Assembly (NCBI GenBank): GCA_016217545.1
Contig: JACRHT010000016.1
Location: 372,001-436,000, forward strand
DNA from: Opitutia bacterium
GTDB taxonomy: Bacteria; Verrucomicrobiota; Verrucomicrobiia; Opitutales; Opitutaceae
DNA length: 64,000 bases
Direction: 5' to 3'
A program made the position numbers and the translations under genes. This document shows, piece by piece, positions 62,566-64,000 of the stretch. The notes under the pieces were generated by a model. It was not told where the DNA came from. It ran no database searches and saw nothing but the letters and a program-made list of their open reading frames with translations. Positions within the stretch are counted from its first letter, which is position 1; each line of letters opens with the position of its first letter.

Positions 62566-63630
62566 TCAGCGTTGCTGCGGTTGCGCCGCAGGCCAGGCCG
62601 CGAGCAACTGCTCCATCTCGGCGCGCGAGACCGCGACGATGCAGCCGTGGCGCGCGTGCGCCGGCAGCTTGATCCGGTCGCTCACGTCCTCCCAATGCCG
62701 CAAGTCCCGCGAGCGCACCATGCCGATCGCGTCGAGCCGATGCTTGTCGAAATAGACGCGATATTCGCCCCCGACCTTGATCGCAGTCGGGCCTTCGGCC
62801 CAAAAGTCGCCGGTGAGCGCAGGCGAAGCCTCGCCCCACGGGCCCTCGGCGCTCTCGCCGCGAATCAGCCGGATGTTCTTTTCCGTCTTCGGCTGCACCG
62901 TCTCGTTCTTCACGAACATCAGCCAGCGCCCGTCGTCGTCGCGCAGCAGGTTCGCATCGATGACATTGAAGCCGCCGTCGTAGAGCAGGCGCGTCGGCTC
63001 GAACGTCACGAAGTCCTCCGTCGTGGTCGCGTAGATGCGGTGATTGCGCTCGGGGCGCGTGTTCGAGAGTTCCGTCTCCCGAAATTTGCCGAGGATCGTG
63101 GTCGACCAGAAAATCAGGTAACGCTTCCGCGCATCGTCCCACACGATCTCCGGCGCCCAGCAGTTTTGCGCCTGCGGCTCGTGCGCCATCATCGGCAGCG
63201 TTTTTTGCTCGGACCAATGGACGAGGTCGCGCGACGAGGCGTAGCCGATGTCGCGTCCCGTCCAGCCCGTCGTCCAAACGAGATGCCACGTGCCGTTCGG
63301 GCCGCGGTAGAGGCACGGATCGCGCATCAGTTTCTTCTCGCCGGCCGTCGGCGTGATCAGCGCCTGGCCGCCGTTGAGCATCTCGAACGCATAGCCATCG
63401 CGGCTCCACGCGAGCCGGAAACCCTCCGCCTCCTTGTCGTGGTAGAAGTAGGCGAACAGGTAGCAGGTCTCGGGCAACGGCGCCTCGCTCGCGCGGGCAA
63501 GCGCGCCGCCAATCGCCCCCCAGACAAGCGTCATCGCGAGGCACGCGCAGCGTGCCGCGGCGATCCAGCTGGATTGCCGCGTCGCTGCGCTCCTCGCAAT
63601 GACACGCATCGAACTGATTCGGCGGCTCAT
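62566..63630 (-). CDS. Propeller glycosidase (GH43/GH32-like) with repeat-derived leader
   Basis: A 354-residue protein. The ATG at 63630 forms an ATGA junction with the upstream gene, like most junctions here. Residues 8-34 (MRVIARSAATRQSSW up to CLAMT) are the translation of a dispersed repeat (63531-63603), in frame. A second ATG at 63534, the last bases of the repeat, opens a cleaner signal peptide (MTLVWGAIGGALARA). Either start is possible. The mature part is a five-bladed propeller (DPCLYRGPNGTWHLVWTT, SRDLVHWSEQK, CWAPEIVWDD, WAEGPTAIKVGGEYRVYF, MVRSRDLRHWEDVS) of the GH43/GH32 superfamily. Substrate unknown. Confidence 0.8.
   Translation of the reverse strand: MSRRISSMRVIARSAATRQSSWIAAARCACLAMTLVWGAIGGALARASEAPLPETCYLFAYFYHDKEAEGFRLAWSRDGYAFEMLNGGQALITPTAGEKKLMRDPCLYRGPNGTWHLVWTTGWTGRDIGYASSRDLVHWSEQKTLPMMAHEPQAQNCWAPEIVWDDARKRYLIFWSTTILGKFRETELSNTRPERNHRIYATTTEDFVTFEPTRLLYDGGFNVIDANLLRDDDGRWLMFVKNETVQPKTEKNIRLIRGESAEGPWGEASPALTGDFWAEGPTAIKVGGEYRVYFDKHRLDAIGMVRSRDLRHWEDVSDRIKLPAHARHGCIVAVSRAEMEQLLAAWPAAQPQQR
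63531..63603. repeat. GTCATCGCGAGG-type dispersed repeat, copy 2
   Basis: Ends TCATCGCGAGG / CCTCGCAATGA, internal GCGCAGCGTGC hairpin, GGCGATCCAGCTGGATTGCC and CTGCGCTCCTCGC. It matches the element at 30711-30789 in layout and words, with changes in the loop. It encodes residues of the leader of the propeller glycosidase. Confidence 0.85.
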
Positions 63631-64000
63631 GATCCCGCGAGCAACAGTTCGAGTTTCACGGGCTGGCCGTCCGCGCCGATGCGGCGGACGCGCACCGCCA
63701 TGCCGGGCTTGCCCGGTAACGGCACCTTGCGGCCCTGCACATCAACGAAGTGGTAGTTGTCGAGCTTCTTGGTCACGAACTCGCCCTCGACCGGCGTGAC
63801 GGTCATGGCCCAGGTGTCGATGACTTCGACGACGTAGCGTTGACCGTCGGCCACGCCGTTCTTGTAGAGCTTGAATTCCCACTCCGTCGGCTGCGCGCGG
63901 CCGAAATACGTGAGGTAATACGTCGCCGGCACGCCGGCCGTGTTCGGGTCCTGCCACTTGTCGATCGGGTCGATGCCCGCCGCGGGGCCTTCCTCGAGCA
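63627..64000 (-). CDS. DUF5605 C-terminal domain of a glycoside hydrolase, 5' end outside window
   Basis: The C-terminal 123 residues of a protein that continues past the right edge. The frame reads EEGPAAGIDPIDKWQDPN then YYLTYFGRAQPTEWEFKLYK and RYVVEVIDTWAMTVTPVEGE, ending PLPGKPGMAVRVRRI, which is the DUF5605 domain. In known proteins this domain follows DUF5060 and a DUF4038-type TIM barrel, the architecture of apiosidase-like (GH140-type) enzymes. The catalytic part is not in the window, so the activity is a guess. Its stop overlaps the start of the propeller glycosidase gene. Confidence 0.75.
   Translation of the reverse strand, partial: LEEGPAAGIDPIDKWQDPNTAGVPATYYLTYFGRAQPTEWEFKLYKNGVADGQRYVVEVIDTWAMTVTPVEGEFVTKKLDNYHFVDVQGRKVPLPGKPGMAVRVRRIGADGQPVKLELLLAGS

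Overview
The window is 64 kb of GC-rich bacterial DNA that reads as a carbohydrate-utilisation region of a Verrucomicrobiota member, most likely Opitutaceae. That placement is an inference from protein style: secreted glycosidases, a large TonB-dependent receptor ending in an aromatic residue, MelR-like AraC regulators, a DUF3826 protein next to a pectate lyase, and many short palindromic repeats. No tRNA, rRNA, CRISPR array, insertion sequence or phage gene was seen.

Layout. 1-4278 (+): the end of an amidohydrolase-type lactonase, a propeller glycosidase and a GH95 enzyme. 4404-8088 (+): araFGH, an L-arabinose ABC transporter. 8303-16204 (-): GH29 alpha-L-fucosidase, a GH5-like protein and GH106 alpha-L-rhamnosidase. 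16327-20976 (-): araB-araA-araD plus a small lipoprotein, divergent from a LacI-family regulator (21071-22138, +). 22135-39250 (-): a twelve-gene unit, read in transcription order as sugar isomerase, split transketolase (two genes), FGGY kinase, GH127, MFS transporter, GH78, enolase-superfamily dehydratase, RuBisCO-like protein, DUF1537 kinase, Asp/Glu-racemase-like protein and a sodium symporter-type carrier. 39419-43493: two paralogous AraC regulators flanking a parallel beta-helix (GH141-like) protein. 43604-47277 (+): an esterase-like hydrolase coupled to an S9-type protein that has lost its catalytic residues. 47508-56093 (+): TonB-dependent receptor, DUF3826 protein, pectate lyase and a second GH95. 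56322-64000 (-): the C-terminus of a DUF5605 protein (apiosidase-like architecture), a propeller glycosidase, an ACS-type MFS transporter, a BNR/sialidase-like protein, a second GH78 and an esterase.

Taken together: extracellular or periplasmic enzymes for L-fucosyl/L-galactosyl, L-rhamnosyl, L-arabinosyl and pectic linkages, the TonB receptor and carriers for import, and cytoplasmic routes for L-arabinose. The most interesting proposal is that the twelve-gene unit handles D-apiose and/or D-apionate. The isomerase, FGGY kinase and split transketolase match the non-oxidative apulose-4-phosphate route. The RuBisCO-like protein and DUF1537 kinase match the 3-oxo-isoapionate route. With GH95, GH29, GH106, GH78, GH127, GH141-like, PL1-like and DUF5605 proteins, the region looks like a rhamnogalacturonan-II (or apiose-rich pectin) locus outside Bacteroidetes.

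A second theme is short palindromic repeats lying in or against coding sequence: a REP-like element inside the transketolase C-subunit, a dispersed repeat forming the leader of a propeller glycosidase and giving the start codon of a GH78, and an identical 18-bp palindrome in two distant places. A conserved WTCCTAAG box, paired 50 bp apart before both AraC genes, is a candidate regulon signal.
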